DNA of 64,000 bases, from contig OZ024872.1 in assembly GCA_964017185.1 (NCBI GenBank), positions 56,351,817 through 56,415,816 of the forward strand, given 5' to 3'. Source of the stretch: Rugalucina vietnamica (Eukaryota; Mollusca; Bivalvia; Lucinida; Lucinidae). Each line of letters starts with the position of its first letter. Position 1 is the first letter of the stretch. Below, in pieces: positions 40,388 through 51,539 of this stretch. The notes beneath the pieces were generated by a model that searched no databases, was not told where the DNA came from, and saw only the letters and a list, made by a program, of their open reading frames with translations. Made by a program: the position numbers and the translations under genes.

Positions 40388-43300
40388 CTAATCTTTTGAT
40401 GCTAAAACGGGTGTACCCTCAGCTGCTTCTTCCTCTATAAAATTGAACATGTAATCTCTGGTCGCCCTCAACATATGCCTCAGCGTCATCAAGGCGAGAA
40501 TGTTGACGTTTGTCTTCAACTCTATCTCCGACTCGTAGTTCTTCACTAGAAGGACGTGGTTTCGCGGTATCCCCAGTAGCTGAGAGACATTATCCACTTG
40601 TTCTTTGATTGATTTGCTTTTGAAAACTTGAGAGGTATCCTCGTCTACCTTGGAGCAGATTTTATCTATCTTGGTCAGTATGATCTTTAATGGAACTCCT
40701 GTAAAGTATAATACAATTCACTTTGAAATATTTTGTAAATCTTCTTTTGTATTTTACTTTCGTAAAAACAATCCGTCCTGTATATTGAAATGTTGAAAGG
40801 TATATGGCAGTGCAATGCATTATTTGTCTCACTATATTAATGAAAATATGATGTAGCCCTTTCAGTGTTCTGAGTTACAAATAATGTTCGTCACAAGTGT
40901 GCGTTTTATAAGTACCAGGGTCTATAGTGCAGGTTATCTTTTCTTTTTGGTCCTTTGAGATCAGCGAGGATATTCTGACAAATCAGAAACTTATTATCGG
41001 TCAAGAATTATTTTCTTACCAATGTTAATATATTTGATCCCATTTAGATAATACTAGTCTTTGTATCCACTAACCTGTTGAAAGTTGCAAAACTTTCAGT
41101 ATTTCTCTTTGGCTCCATGTTGCCAAATCTAAAGGGGCATTGACGAGACTATAATAGTCGAAACTGCGGTTCTCATTCATGTGTTCACTGCTCTAAAGGA
41201 TCTCAGTTTTAATTTTTATTCTCTATAGAAGGGGTCAAGAAACTATGCACTGATTTTGCCAATAATCAACCAGAGGACCAATGGTCCTGTAAACGCTCAC
41301 CTGAGATCTGCTGCATATACCAATAAACATGTTTGAATATTATGATATTTAACTCCAGTGCAGGGGCAGAATAAGCTGCAAATCACTTGGGCCATTTTCT
41401 TATTTCAGAATCTTCAACATTCTGTCCATTTGCCAATTTCCTGCTGGCTTTTCCCTTCAAATGACATTTTAACAGTTTTCCCAATTCAAATGCATAGGCA
41501 ACCCATGTTGACCTTGCCATAAACTTGTTCAAGGTCATCACAGGGTCATGATTTATATATACATTGGAGTACTTTAGCCATCGATGCTTCACGCCAAGTT
41601 TCCTTGAAATCAGTCTATTGGTTTCAGAGAAGATTTTTGATGGGTTTTTACCATATATGGGCATGGCGGCCATCTTTGTCATGTGACCTACATTATTTAT
41701 ATACACATTGATTCCCCCATTCTATAGATGCTTCACATAAAATTTGGCTTTGATTGGCCAAGCGGTTTCAGAGGAGAAGACGTTTGAATATTATGGAAAT
41801 ATACATGTATATTGCCGCGAGGTGGGGGCACATGAGCCCCTGGGGTCCAATGTTTTTCAGAATCATTAATATTCAGTCCTACTGCCCATTTCCTGCAAGA
41901 CTTTCACTTTAAATTACATTTTACAAGTTTTCCCCATTCAAATACATTGGCGACCTATGTTGACCTTGCTGTAAAATAGGTCAAGGTCATCACAGGGTCA
42001 TGATTTATATATACATTGTAGTGCTTGAGCCATTGATGCTTCATGCCAAGTTTTGTTGAAATCGGTCCACTGGTTCTGGAGGAGAAGATTTTTGAAGGTG
42101 TTTTACCATATATGGGCTTGGCAGCCATCTTGGTCATGTGACCTGGATTTTTTATATACATATTTGTTACCCCTTCCTATTGATGCATCACATAAAATTT
42201 GGCTTTGATTGGCCAAGCGGTTTCAGAGGAGAAGACGTTTGAATATTATGGAAATATACATGTATATTGCCCCGGGATGGGGGCACATGAGCCCCTGGGG
42301 TCCAATTTTTTTCAGAATCATTAATATTCAGTCCTACTGCCCATTTCCTGCAAGACTTTCACTTCAAATGACATTTGAAAGTTTTCCCCATTCAAATGCA
42401 ATGGAGACCTATGTTGACCTTGGCGTAAAATAGGTCAAGGTCATCACAGGGTCATGATTTATATACACATTGTAGTGCTTGAGCCATTAATGCTTCATGA
42501 CAAGTTTCGTTGAAATCGGTCCTCCGGTTCTGGAGAAGATTTTTGAAGGGTTTTTACCATATATGGGCATGGCGGCCATCTTGGTCATGTGACCTGGATT
42601 TCTTATATATACATTGGTTCCCCCTTCCCATAGATGCTTCATGTAAAATTTGGCTTTGATTGGCCAAGCGGTTTCAGAGAAGAAGATGTTTGAATATTAT
42701 GATAATATACATGTATATTGCCCCGGGGTGGGGGCGGATGAGCCCCTGGTGCCCAATTTTTTTCAGAATCATATATATTCAGTCCTACTGCTCATTTTCT
42801 GCAAGATTTTTCCTTTAAATGACAATTTAACAATTTTTCCCATTCAAATGCAAAGGCGACCTATGTTGACCTTGCCGTAAAATAGGTCAAGGTCACCGCA
42901 AGGTCATGATTTATATACACATTGTAGTACTTGAGTCATCGATGCTTCATGCCAATTTTGGTTGAAATCGGTCCAGTGGTTCCGGAGAAGAAGTTTTTTG
43001 AAGGGTTTTTACCATATATGGGCATGGCGGCCATCTTGGTCATGTGACCTGGATTATTTATATATACATTGGTTCCCCCTTCCCATAGATGCTTCATGTA
43101 AAATTTGGCTTTGATTGGCCAAGCTGTTTCAGAGGAGAAGATCTTTGAAAATGGTGGACGACGGACGACGGACGGACGACGGACGACGGACGGACGGAGC
43201 ATGGGTATACTATAAGCTCACCTTGTGAGCCTGACGGCTCAGGTGAGCTAAAAACTCAGGTATGTCAAGTACCATATATACGGACAGTGTTAGAAGCAGT

Positions 43301-46300
43301 TATACGACTTACTCAAAAGTGAGTTTATCACAATAAAAATTGTGAAAAACCATTTAAAGATATGAGATACATTCCATTAAGCAAAGCATCATATCAGCTT
43401 CACAATCATATTATTTTCAACGAAATGAATTGTACAATGTTCCAGAAAATAGTTCCCAAAGATTTTATGTGAATGAAAGTTGTGAAAATGGACACTGTGG
43501 TACATATTAAGTCAAAACAGATATAAATTCCAAACTCTATTGCTATTATTAATGTAGACTGGATAATTTATCATGTTCTGATATAGAATAAATGAAAGAT
43601 TCAATTACAGGATTATGTAAAATTAACATTAATAATAATTTTTGAATGTACGTTTTCTAGTTGAGTAAATACAAAACTGACATACAAGAATTTGGAACAT
43701 AGGGCAAAGATTCTTGACCCCTTATATACAGACCCTGGTACTTATACTCCGTTGACCTCCAGTTCTATTTCCAATGTTCAATGGCTATATCTTTTAAAAA
43801 GTAATTTCCTCTTGTTGTTTTAACTTCGATAGACGTTCGAAAGTACTGTAGTGTACAGATTATCAGTTGAGCCACCGCATGGAAAAGCCAACCATTTGCA
43901 TGGGCGAAATCAAATGCACAGAACTGCGAAGCTGATCAGTACAATAAGTACAGTTCCTCTCTACTTTCTAAATCCAAAATTTTCAGCCTCTAACCATTTT
44001 GTGCGACTGTACAGGCTGGTTTGTGTCGGACCTGGTCGGAACCCAAAGTGTTGGTTTTGTCACGCATATGCCCAATTCTCACCTCTCTGTCGTATTTTCG
44101 CCTGAATTGCTTTTATTTTCTCCAGCATCTTCTCAGGGAGTACGCCAACTGTACTGCCATCTACCACAATACCAACACAATGAATCTGATCATTGAGTGT
44201 CGTGTTCTTCTTGAAGCCTGGTATATCAGGAGATATAGGCAAGGATGGGTTGAACTGGCAACAACAAACAAACAATAATTGGTTACAATATGAACCTAGT
44301 AGACCGAGAAAATTAAGGAGAGACGTTAAAAGTTATTTACGGAAACTATGAAACTGTCTGAACTGACTCACAAATATAACTTGCGGTGACGGAAATATGA
44401 GTGACGAAGTGGCAAGTATCCAACCGTTTACACTTTCCTTGGGTCCAAAATACATGTACATGTACATTTATCTTCAAATATGAGCTATTTAGACTATGCA
44501 TTAGCAAAACATGTCCGTGCAATATATATCCCCTTAAACCCCACTTTAATATAGTAAAACTAGGGTTTACAGGGGTATACCTATTTTTCTTATTTTTGCT
44601 CCAAAACATAGATTGTGGGTACTCGTTAGAACCGCCTCGCCGAGGCGGTTCTAACGTGTACCTACAATCTATGTTTTGAGCAAAAATAAGAAAAATATTG
44701 AGATTTTGCTACTGATTTTTTTCATTTTTTACAACTTTAAAAATCTCTGTATATTACATGGGCAAGTTTTCGTAATGTCGAGGTGTTATTACCTGATATT
44801 TGTCTGGGATGTTTCCGTCCAGCAGGTATGCTATATCATTGGAGTCTATTCCCTGGTTCTCTTCCAGGCCTCGTGTGTCACATAAACGAAACTTGAGGGG
44901 CTTCCCAATGTCCATACTAACAATTTGATACATGCGATACTGAAAACGACAAATAAAATGATTCAGACTACTGAATTTTGTGTAGTAATTTTGATGTTTA
45001 AAATTAAATGCTTTTATCAATGTTTATAAAACTCGTGCTCAATAAAATTACTTTAGCTCTGCAAGTTAAGTCTTTTTTATACGTATAAAGCACGAAAAAG
45101 ACTGACAAAAACGGGCAATGTAAAGATTAATTACTTCAAATACCCCTTGGAACGGTCAGAAAAAGAAATTTCTGGATTGGGTCTTTAATCTATTGTGCGG
45201 CCTATTCGTCGAGCGTGTTACCATTGAATCCAAGTTAAGATCGTGCCTAAAAGCTTATCATGTTAAAAACAAGACATTTGGCTAGCTGGTCTCAGAGGTT
45301 ATAATGTTTAAAAGTTTGGACGTATACACGGACGGGCAATGGTTCGGTCCAATCACGTGAGCATTCGTCTCTTGTGAATTGTGAACTAAAGACCAGACAA
45401 ACCATAGTAAATAACCCATTTTTATCAAATACTTATGACAGACGGTGCAGGAGCAATTTAACTTTTAATCCCTTGCCTTGCTACACAGAAGCACTGTTCA
45501 TGTCTAGCCCACTGTGTACAAATGTAAAGAGTGTGACCTGCAACAAACCTGAGAAGTGATGCTCTGCTCAGCACTTCCACTCGCAGCTTGATCGGTCGAC
45601 ACATAACCCCTGAATACACTCGCGACCGTGTTAAAGAAACTGGATTTGCCTGCACCGACTGGTCCGATAATAAGAAGTTTCGACTGGTTGACTTTAGCTG
45701 TCCGTGGGAGAGAGAATGATTCGATTTCTGCCTTTAAGTCGTGCAACAACTGAAAAGGACAAAGACCATAAAAAGACTTAATTTTACGATCAAAAACTAC
45801 TTTTTTTTTCTCTTTTTTTTTTCAAATAATTGCCGTTGTCCCATTCATGACGAAGGTAGACATGTTACGTGATTCCTCGAAGTCACGTAGTGAAACGGGG
45901 TGTGGTTAGTTAGCTAATCTATGGTGAAGGATGTCAGCCTCCAGACTTTTTGTCAAGGAATCGCCGATTGCAAAATCTTAACTGGTAAGGACGTTTCCAG
46001 GCACATAAGAATTTTATGCTCCTGGCTTAAACAAGAAAACACACCAATTTTGTACACTCTTGCATGAGCAATCCAAATATCATTCACACACAGCCATACA
46101 GGGTTTTGAAGTTAGCAACAATTTCTAAATATCTGCAGCGTTTCATTCGTTTTTCGATAAGGCGACATGCTTACCTGAAAACATGTAGTTGTACTCCCTA
46201 TTTTGTATGAAAGTATTTCCGCCAAAGTCCGTGTACTTTATCATCTCATGATTAAGTTGTTCACATACAGAAAGGTGACTCTAGCTAGTGCATAATAGTA

Positions 46301-46384
46301 GTTTTACCTCTGCATTCCATTCGGGTGTGTCTCTCCACGGTGAGTCCAAAACTTCCCCGCCAATCGGTTGCCGTTCTGGTGCAA
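40388..46384 (-). CDS. IFI44L-like: IFI44L-2: IFI44-like GTPase, last five exons only
   Basis: Exons: 46384-46308 (77 nt), 45749-45549 (201), 44939-44793 (147), 44254-44083 (172), 40698-40388 (311, stop TAG). Every exon has the same length and phase as in IFI44L-1. They encode the linker (DSPWRDTPEW), GPVGAGKSSF (G1), CDTRG (G3-like) and TKID (G4), 302 aa in total. The 77-nt exon starts in phase 1, so an upstream exon is required, yet I find no TLDc-like exon on the minus strand up to 64000. Either the intron exceeds 17.6 kb or the copy lost TLDc and uses another 5' exon. Protein identity with copy 1 is high while synonymous sites differ widely, which suggests purifying selection. The exception is a nearly identical tract in the last exon (see findings). 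Its 3' end lies 755 bp from the stop of gene B. Confidence 0.9.
41130..41222 (-). repeat. Dispersed repeat, inverted copy
   Basis: Inverse of the same unit (GTGTTCACTGCTCTAAAGGA, GATCTCAGTTTTAATTTTTA), in the IFI44L-2 last intron. Confidence 0.7.
41230..43255. repeat. Bivalve interspersed repeat, ~450-bp units, in IFI44L-2 intron
   Basis: Begins AACCAGAGGACCAATGGTCC and CTCACCTGAG. Four units (starts near 41340, 41790, 42240, 42690) each carry CCCCGGGGTGGGGGC-type, ATAGGTCAAGGTCATCACAG and GGGCATGGCGGCCATCTTGG. It ends with a GGACGACGG array (43150-43196) and CTCACCTTGTGAGCC...GGCTCAGGTGAGC. Confidence 0.9.
43256..44082. other. IFI44L-2 intron DNA beside exon 44083
   Basis: A/T-rich; 43966-44066 is the dispersed repeat also present at 12610-12710. 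No other feature seen. Confidence 0.4.
44499..44777 (-). mobile_element. Hairpin MITE M1, copy 10
   Basis: A complete 279-bp copy with an intact palindrome. It ends 15 bp from the 5' splice site of the IFI44L-2 exon 44793-44939. This is the same intron and nearly the same place as copy 5 in IFI44L-1, but in the opposite orientation. Confidence 0.88.
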
Positions 46385-46824
46385 CTGAAGTAAAGTTAAA
46401 ACATATAATTATTTGATTAAAAGAACGTGTATCACGGTCGTTTTAACCAAGTTAGCGTCTTTAAAGTAACTTGAGGAAGAATACATAGACAGTAGAGATT
46501 GTACAATGCTACGTATAATATTAAAAACTCGAACAATTAAATTCTTCAGATATCTAAAAAGAGTCTACCAGTGCTCAAATGTGTAATCGTAACAACATGG
46601 CTGCAAGTCCGCGTTAACTTGCTGCCACGATAAATTGCAGTTATGATTTCGTTCAGGTTTACTTGCGTTAAATATCTAAATTGTAACAAGAAAAACTATA
46701 ACATGTGTTACATGTTATAGACGGCGTTGTTTTTTGGTTTTAATGCTGGTATTGAATGGTCAGTGTTGAATGATTATCAAAGTAGGGTTTCCAATTACCA
46801 AATATGTATTTTGAATGAAAGAAT

Positions 46825-47460
46825 AAGAGCTGTTGCAGGGCAGCGTAGCTCGCCTGGCGTGTGCTTTGCCACTATATCTATTCAATTCTATGACCCATGA
46901 CCTTGACCTGAAGGTCACAGGTGGGTCGTGATGGTACAGCCTAAAACTTCAGACCAATATCTACCAACATGCATAGAATCACTTAAATTCATCTACATAT
47001 TCAGGAGATATGGATTTATAAGTACTTAAACAAAAAACAATAACACAAGATTTCTTAGTACATGACCTTGACCTCGAAGACACCCAGGTGGGTCGTGATG
47101 GTACAGCATTTAACTTCTGACCAATATCTACCAACATGCAAAGTATAAACTTCATCCATCTTCACATTCAAGAGATACAGACTAATAAAAACTTTAAGCA
47201 AAAACTTGAACACAAAATTTATAAGTACGTGACCTTGACCTCAAGGTCACCCAGGTGGGCCATGATGGTACAGAATAAAGCTTCAGACGAATATCTACCA
47301 ATATGCAAAGTATCAACTTGATCCATGAGAAGTTTAAGAGATATAGACTTATAAAAAACTTTAACATTAGAGCTGCGCGAAGGCCAACACGAGCGCCAAC
47401 GCCAAAGTGACTGAAATAGCTCTTCCTGTACTTTAGTATACGCGAGTAATAAATAGGAAT
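46825..47460. repeat. Interspersed repeat with ~175-bp units
   Basis: GTTGCAGGGCAGCGTAGCTC at the left and GAGCTGCGCGAAGG...GAAATAGCTC at the right enclose three units with GACCTTGACCTCAAGGTCAC, CAGGTGGGTCGTGATGGTAC and CCAATATCTACCAACATGCA. Lies upstream of the first visible IFI44L-2 exon. Confidence 0.85.
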
Positions 47461-47499
47461 GTTTGATTGGTTTTCTAGTATGATTTTGTCAAAATGATC

Positions 47500-47790
47500 T
47501 ATTGTTTAAAGTGTTGTTTTATATCAAAGTCAGCAAATTTTGTCATGTTGGAGCATTGCCTCTATTTTATAAGACCTGTACACATGAGTGGGTGCTAGGA
47601 CATGCAAATTGAGCTTTACAATATAATGAGCCAATATATAATTAGGGTTTGTATGTGTAGATTATTTGACTATACCACTTCTCCATGACAGGCTCACATT
47701 TTCCAAGCGGTTAACTAGTTACCAGGTGGTCAGTCAGTTAAAAGCTTTGCCTAAATGCACAAGCACCTAATCTCTTTCTCATACTTCAAT
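47500..47790. repeat. SINE-like dispersed repeat, copy 3 (diverged)
   Basis: Matches copy 2 in order: GTCATGTTGGAGCATTGCCT, GACAGGCTCA, AGCGGTTAACTAGTTACC, GGTCAGTCAGTT and AAAGCTTTGCCTAAATGCAC. Confidence 0.5.
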
Positions 47791-48214
47791 GGATGGGGCC
47801 AAAGTAATTTTGGAGTTAAAATGCAAAGCAGCACAAATAATATAATTTATGTTTTATTCTACTGTAACATGCAAATGACTTGTATACTGAACAAGTGCTA
47901 CATACGTTTTAACAGGTGAGTGGTCAGAAAAATGACTAATTCATTTTTGTAGAATGTGAATCCGAACTTGACAAATGTAACAAAAGAAACCGGTTGTCCT
48001 AGGATCCAACTTTATGTGAATTCATGAACTCATTTTTGGTGAATTCTGTTGAACAAGGCCTTTTTGTGACCGCCTACATTTTAAAATGCATGTAGCACAG
48101 CTTCTTCTACTTTGACGGGAACGAATGAGGATGCAGGTTAATGCTAAAGAATACAGGTAGTCCAAGAGCTCACCTGTCAGTGAGAGTCAGGAAGCACAGT
48201 CACTTTTCAAAACT
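47791..48214. other. Non-coding stretch
   Basis: I see nothing supportable here. Confidence 0.4.
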
Positions 48215-48362
48215 AAAGTAGACGGGTTTTTTGCATTATATGGGCATGGTGGCCATCTTGGTCATGCAACCTTGATTTTATATACACATTGATTGTCTCT
48301 TTCTATAAATGCTTCATATAAATTTGGCTTTGTAAATTGTTTGGCCAAGAAGTTTCAGAATA
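48215..48362. repeat. Partial unit of the bivalve interspersed repeat
   Basis: One fragment with GGGCATGGTGGCCATCTTGG, ATATACACATTGATTGTC and AATTTGGCTTTG. Confidence 0.8.
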
Positions 48363-49189
48363 AACACATTTACATGATCGTTTCATAAGTTTAATATGAA
48401 TGATCTGAACACTTTAGATTTCTATCAATTTATAAATAGATGATAACACATTAAAGATGAAAAGCGAAATAGTATAACTTCTGTGACACAAATATCAACT
48501 TAAACATTGATTTCTCACACTACAGGGAAGTTTGAACACATTACAATGACAGAACATCCAGTAGCCTACACCTTATGATAATATTTGGTCTACCCTATTT
48601 ACAGTCAGGGTTATCGAAGCTTGAAATCTTGCATCTTACAAGACTGCCTTACATTGTTTGGACTGCCTTTTCGCCATTTTGTGTGCAAGTACCTTTTCGT
48701 GCAGCTTCCTTGTGATCAAATATTTACATGCAACTGTTCGACCAGTGTTATAGTAAACACAGCCGATTTTATGTATCATTATGTATCAAAGGCTGACTGA
48801 TTGTATAATATGGTGTACCACGGCTAGTAGGGTGCAATATTTCAAGCTTCAATCTGCTTGAATATATACAGGGTATACCAAATTAGGTGTAGTGTACTGG
48901 TTGATTTGTCAATTTAACAATATTATCTGTTAAAGATTCATTCAACCTTTGTTGAAGTGTGTGAAACCAATGTTAATCCCAGAAGTTATGATATTTTGCT
49001 TGTCATTTTGGTGTATTACTATTTATAAATAAATTGAGCAAAATCAAAAATGTAATCAGCGCATATTTTTATCATGTATTTAACAAAGTCCTCAAACACT
49101 ACAGGTAAATCAAATTTGGCTGAGTTTCAAGAACGTGTAGTGCTATGCCATTACTTATGAAACAAATGGCATAGTGCTAAACTTGAAAC
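48363..49189. other. Non-coding stretch
   Basis: A plus-strand open frame at 48585-48800 has no recognisable content or splice support. Nothing else seen. Confidence 0.4.
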
Positions 49190-49500
49190 GAACCTGTATA
49201 TTGCCCCAGGGCGGGGGCAGATGAACCCCTGTGGTTTTATTCGTTGTTTTTTTTTTGTTGTTTGGGAATCATTAATATTCAGACCTACTGCCCACTTCCT
49301 GCATTTTTTCCTTTAAATGACATTTTAACAGTTTTCCTTATTCAAATAGGGGACCTAAGTTGTCCTTGACATAAATTAGGCCAAGGTCAACTCAAAGTCA
49401 TGATTTATATATACATTGAAGTACTTAGTCTTTAGTCATCAATGCTTCATGCCAAATTTCGTTGAAATCGGTCTACCCGCTCCAGTAGTTAAATAACTTT
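49190..49500. repeat. Partial unit of the bivalve interspersed repeat
   Basis: CCCAGGGCGGGGGCAGATGA, TTCAGACCTACTGCCC and AGGCCAAGGTCAACTCAAAG; one decayed unit. Confidence 0.8.
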
Positions 49501-49989
49501 TTCATGCTCAGATCAGCAGAGACTAAAATTTATCCTGCTCATAAAATGTTAAAATGCCAATTCTTGGCATTTTAACATTTATAAACAAGATAAATTACAA
49601 GTTTTGATATTCTAAGCCTGGAATTTCAATTTATTTTGATTATTTCAGTATTTATAAGCACTTTAATAAATTTCATATTCAGTTGAGCATGAAAAAAGTT
49701 TTACAACCTCAGAACCAGGGAGCCAAAATTCACATTATGTTTGTGGTGCCATCATTCCAGCAATAATCCAGAGATGCAGATTCTGTCTGGCACTCAACCT
49801 GAAATGTAATTTCATACATGTTTATAAGAAAATGACAAAGAGCAAACACGACACATTGGCATTACATACATTTTACCTCACAAACTAGAATACCTTTGTA
49901 GATAAAGGTTCACTATCCGATTTTGTTCAATACAGCCCATCTTCTCTTTTTGAATGTTAACTGATTTTAAAGTATCTACAGTAACTTAC

Positions 49990-51257
49990 CTTTATATTTA
50001 AGTCTTGATGAGAGAAAACCAGTCTTCAGGAATTCTGACACAAACCGACCTGTACAGTCACAGAAAAATGCTATAAGCTTGAAATTTTGAATTTAAGAAG
50101 AACACGGATTGAAATATCTGTGCAATGAAAACAAAGGAGCTTATTAGCAGTGCAATGACTGCACAGCTGATCTGTGCCATTGTTTTTGAGATAAAAGTCT
50201 GGTTTTCCCTTGAGGAGGCTCATTTTATCCAACAGTTTTAAACATATCGTCACAAAACGAATGCATAATGACACAATTTGAATTGTTTGCATTTGTTGCA
50301 CTTATAGAAATGAATTTTGTAGCCAGTAGAAGCAGTATATATTCAACTGAGTATGTAATTACCCTTCATATGGCCCCATATCTGTAGATTTTGATGACCC
50401 CATAATCACTTCTAAGATCATAAGACAATTACTTGATGTGGGGATATCTACCTGGACTATTCTTCTGGTATTGTCAAGACAGCCACTTAACTTATAAAGA
50501 AAATGTGTCTTTTAAAAACCTACCTAACAACCAAATAATCACTAGCGCACTGTCCTCTAAATCTGCAGTTCGTAAGTAAAGCTGAATGTAGTCATGTTTA
50601 CTGTAAATAAATAACATACAAGTTACAAACATTATAAACATTTCAAACATTTAGACTTTCAAGTATCTCAACATACAAGCAAATTTTATATATGTAAAAA
50701 TAAATCCATGCAAGTTGGAAAATAGAATGATGGATTCAATTTCAAAATTCTACAAAGCAGCCGTTCCAATAACTGTCTACTCATAAATTGCTGATGTATA
50801 CAGTACTTATATTTGAACATTTCTATAATTATACATACCATGTATATGATTCATTTAGACTATACTGTTGTGCTATGATGGTTATTTAAGGGGAGTGTTC
50901 ACAGCTGCTGTGTCCTGTAAAGAAAACAACGGGAAGTTGCAACGAAGGGCATGTAATGTGATTATGAAACATAGTATTAAAAGTACTACACTACAACCTC
51001 TTTATAACACTATTGTTGGTCCGTGTTAACTATCCAATCCATGTTAATCGAGATTAAAATGTATAGACATATAGCAAAAATATTCTAAACTCGATATTTG
51101 GGGTCCAACATGGATCAGTGTTATATCCAAAACCATGTTGTAATGAAGTGTGTTATAAAGAGGTCCAGGTGAATAGCTGAACTTACTGTAAGTTGTATCT
51201 AAACTTCACAAGGTGAGCAATGGTATCAGTGACAAAATGCAGTTTAATTGGATCAGA
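49990..51257 (-). CDS. Unrecognised spliced gene, three internal/3' exons
   Basis: Three small exons with canonical sites and matching phases: 51257-51187 (71 nt, acceptor TTTAG, donor GTAAGT), 50600-50524 (77 nt, acceptor TTTACAG, donor GTAGGT) and 50049-49990 (60 nt, acceptor TGTACAG, donor GTAAGT). Phases are 0 to 2 to 1 to 1. The peptide reads SDPIKLHFVTDTIAHLVKF..., then HDYIQLYLRTADLEDSALV, then RFVSEFLKTGFLSSRLKYK. It is helical and hydrophobic. If the next acceptor is the TTTCAG before 49798, a TGA follows at once and this is the C terminus. Upstream exons are not found; the DNA beyond 51540 is repeats. I do not recognise the family. Three consecutive open, phase-matched exons make chance unlikely, but it could be a fragment of a duplicated gene. 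Confidence 0.6.
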
Positions 51258-51539
51258 CTAAACATGCTAAATGACAAATACTTTGTAATGCTTCAAATTT
51301 CATAGTCAGTACTGTCAATAGCCAAACAAGAAATGGAATAAAGAAAAAAAAAAAGCATTATAAGACTTGAGTATATAAACACTCATTTACCCAGTAAATA
51401 AAATATACTACAGTGTTAGTCCATTTTCTATAAATTATAATTAGGAGTCTGAATCGTACAGTGTCGTCTAGATAGGCCATCAATGCAAAACATGCACATT
51501 TCTTTGCCCATTTCTATACATATTAGTTATTACAAAATA

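Noticed and set aside
41383-43202. Several 70-107 aa frames with SKIFSETN and GHMTKMAAMPIYG repeats
   Set aside because: They recur once per unit of the non-coding interspersed repeat; there is no sign of selection on the protein.
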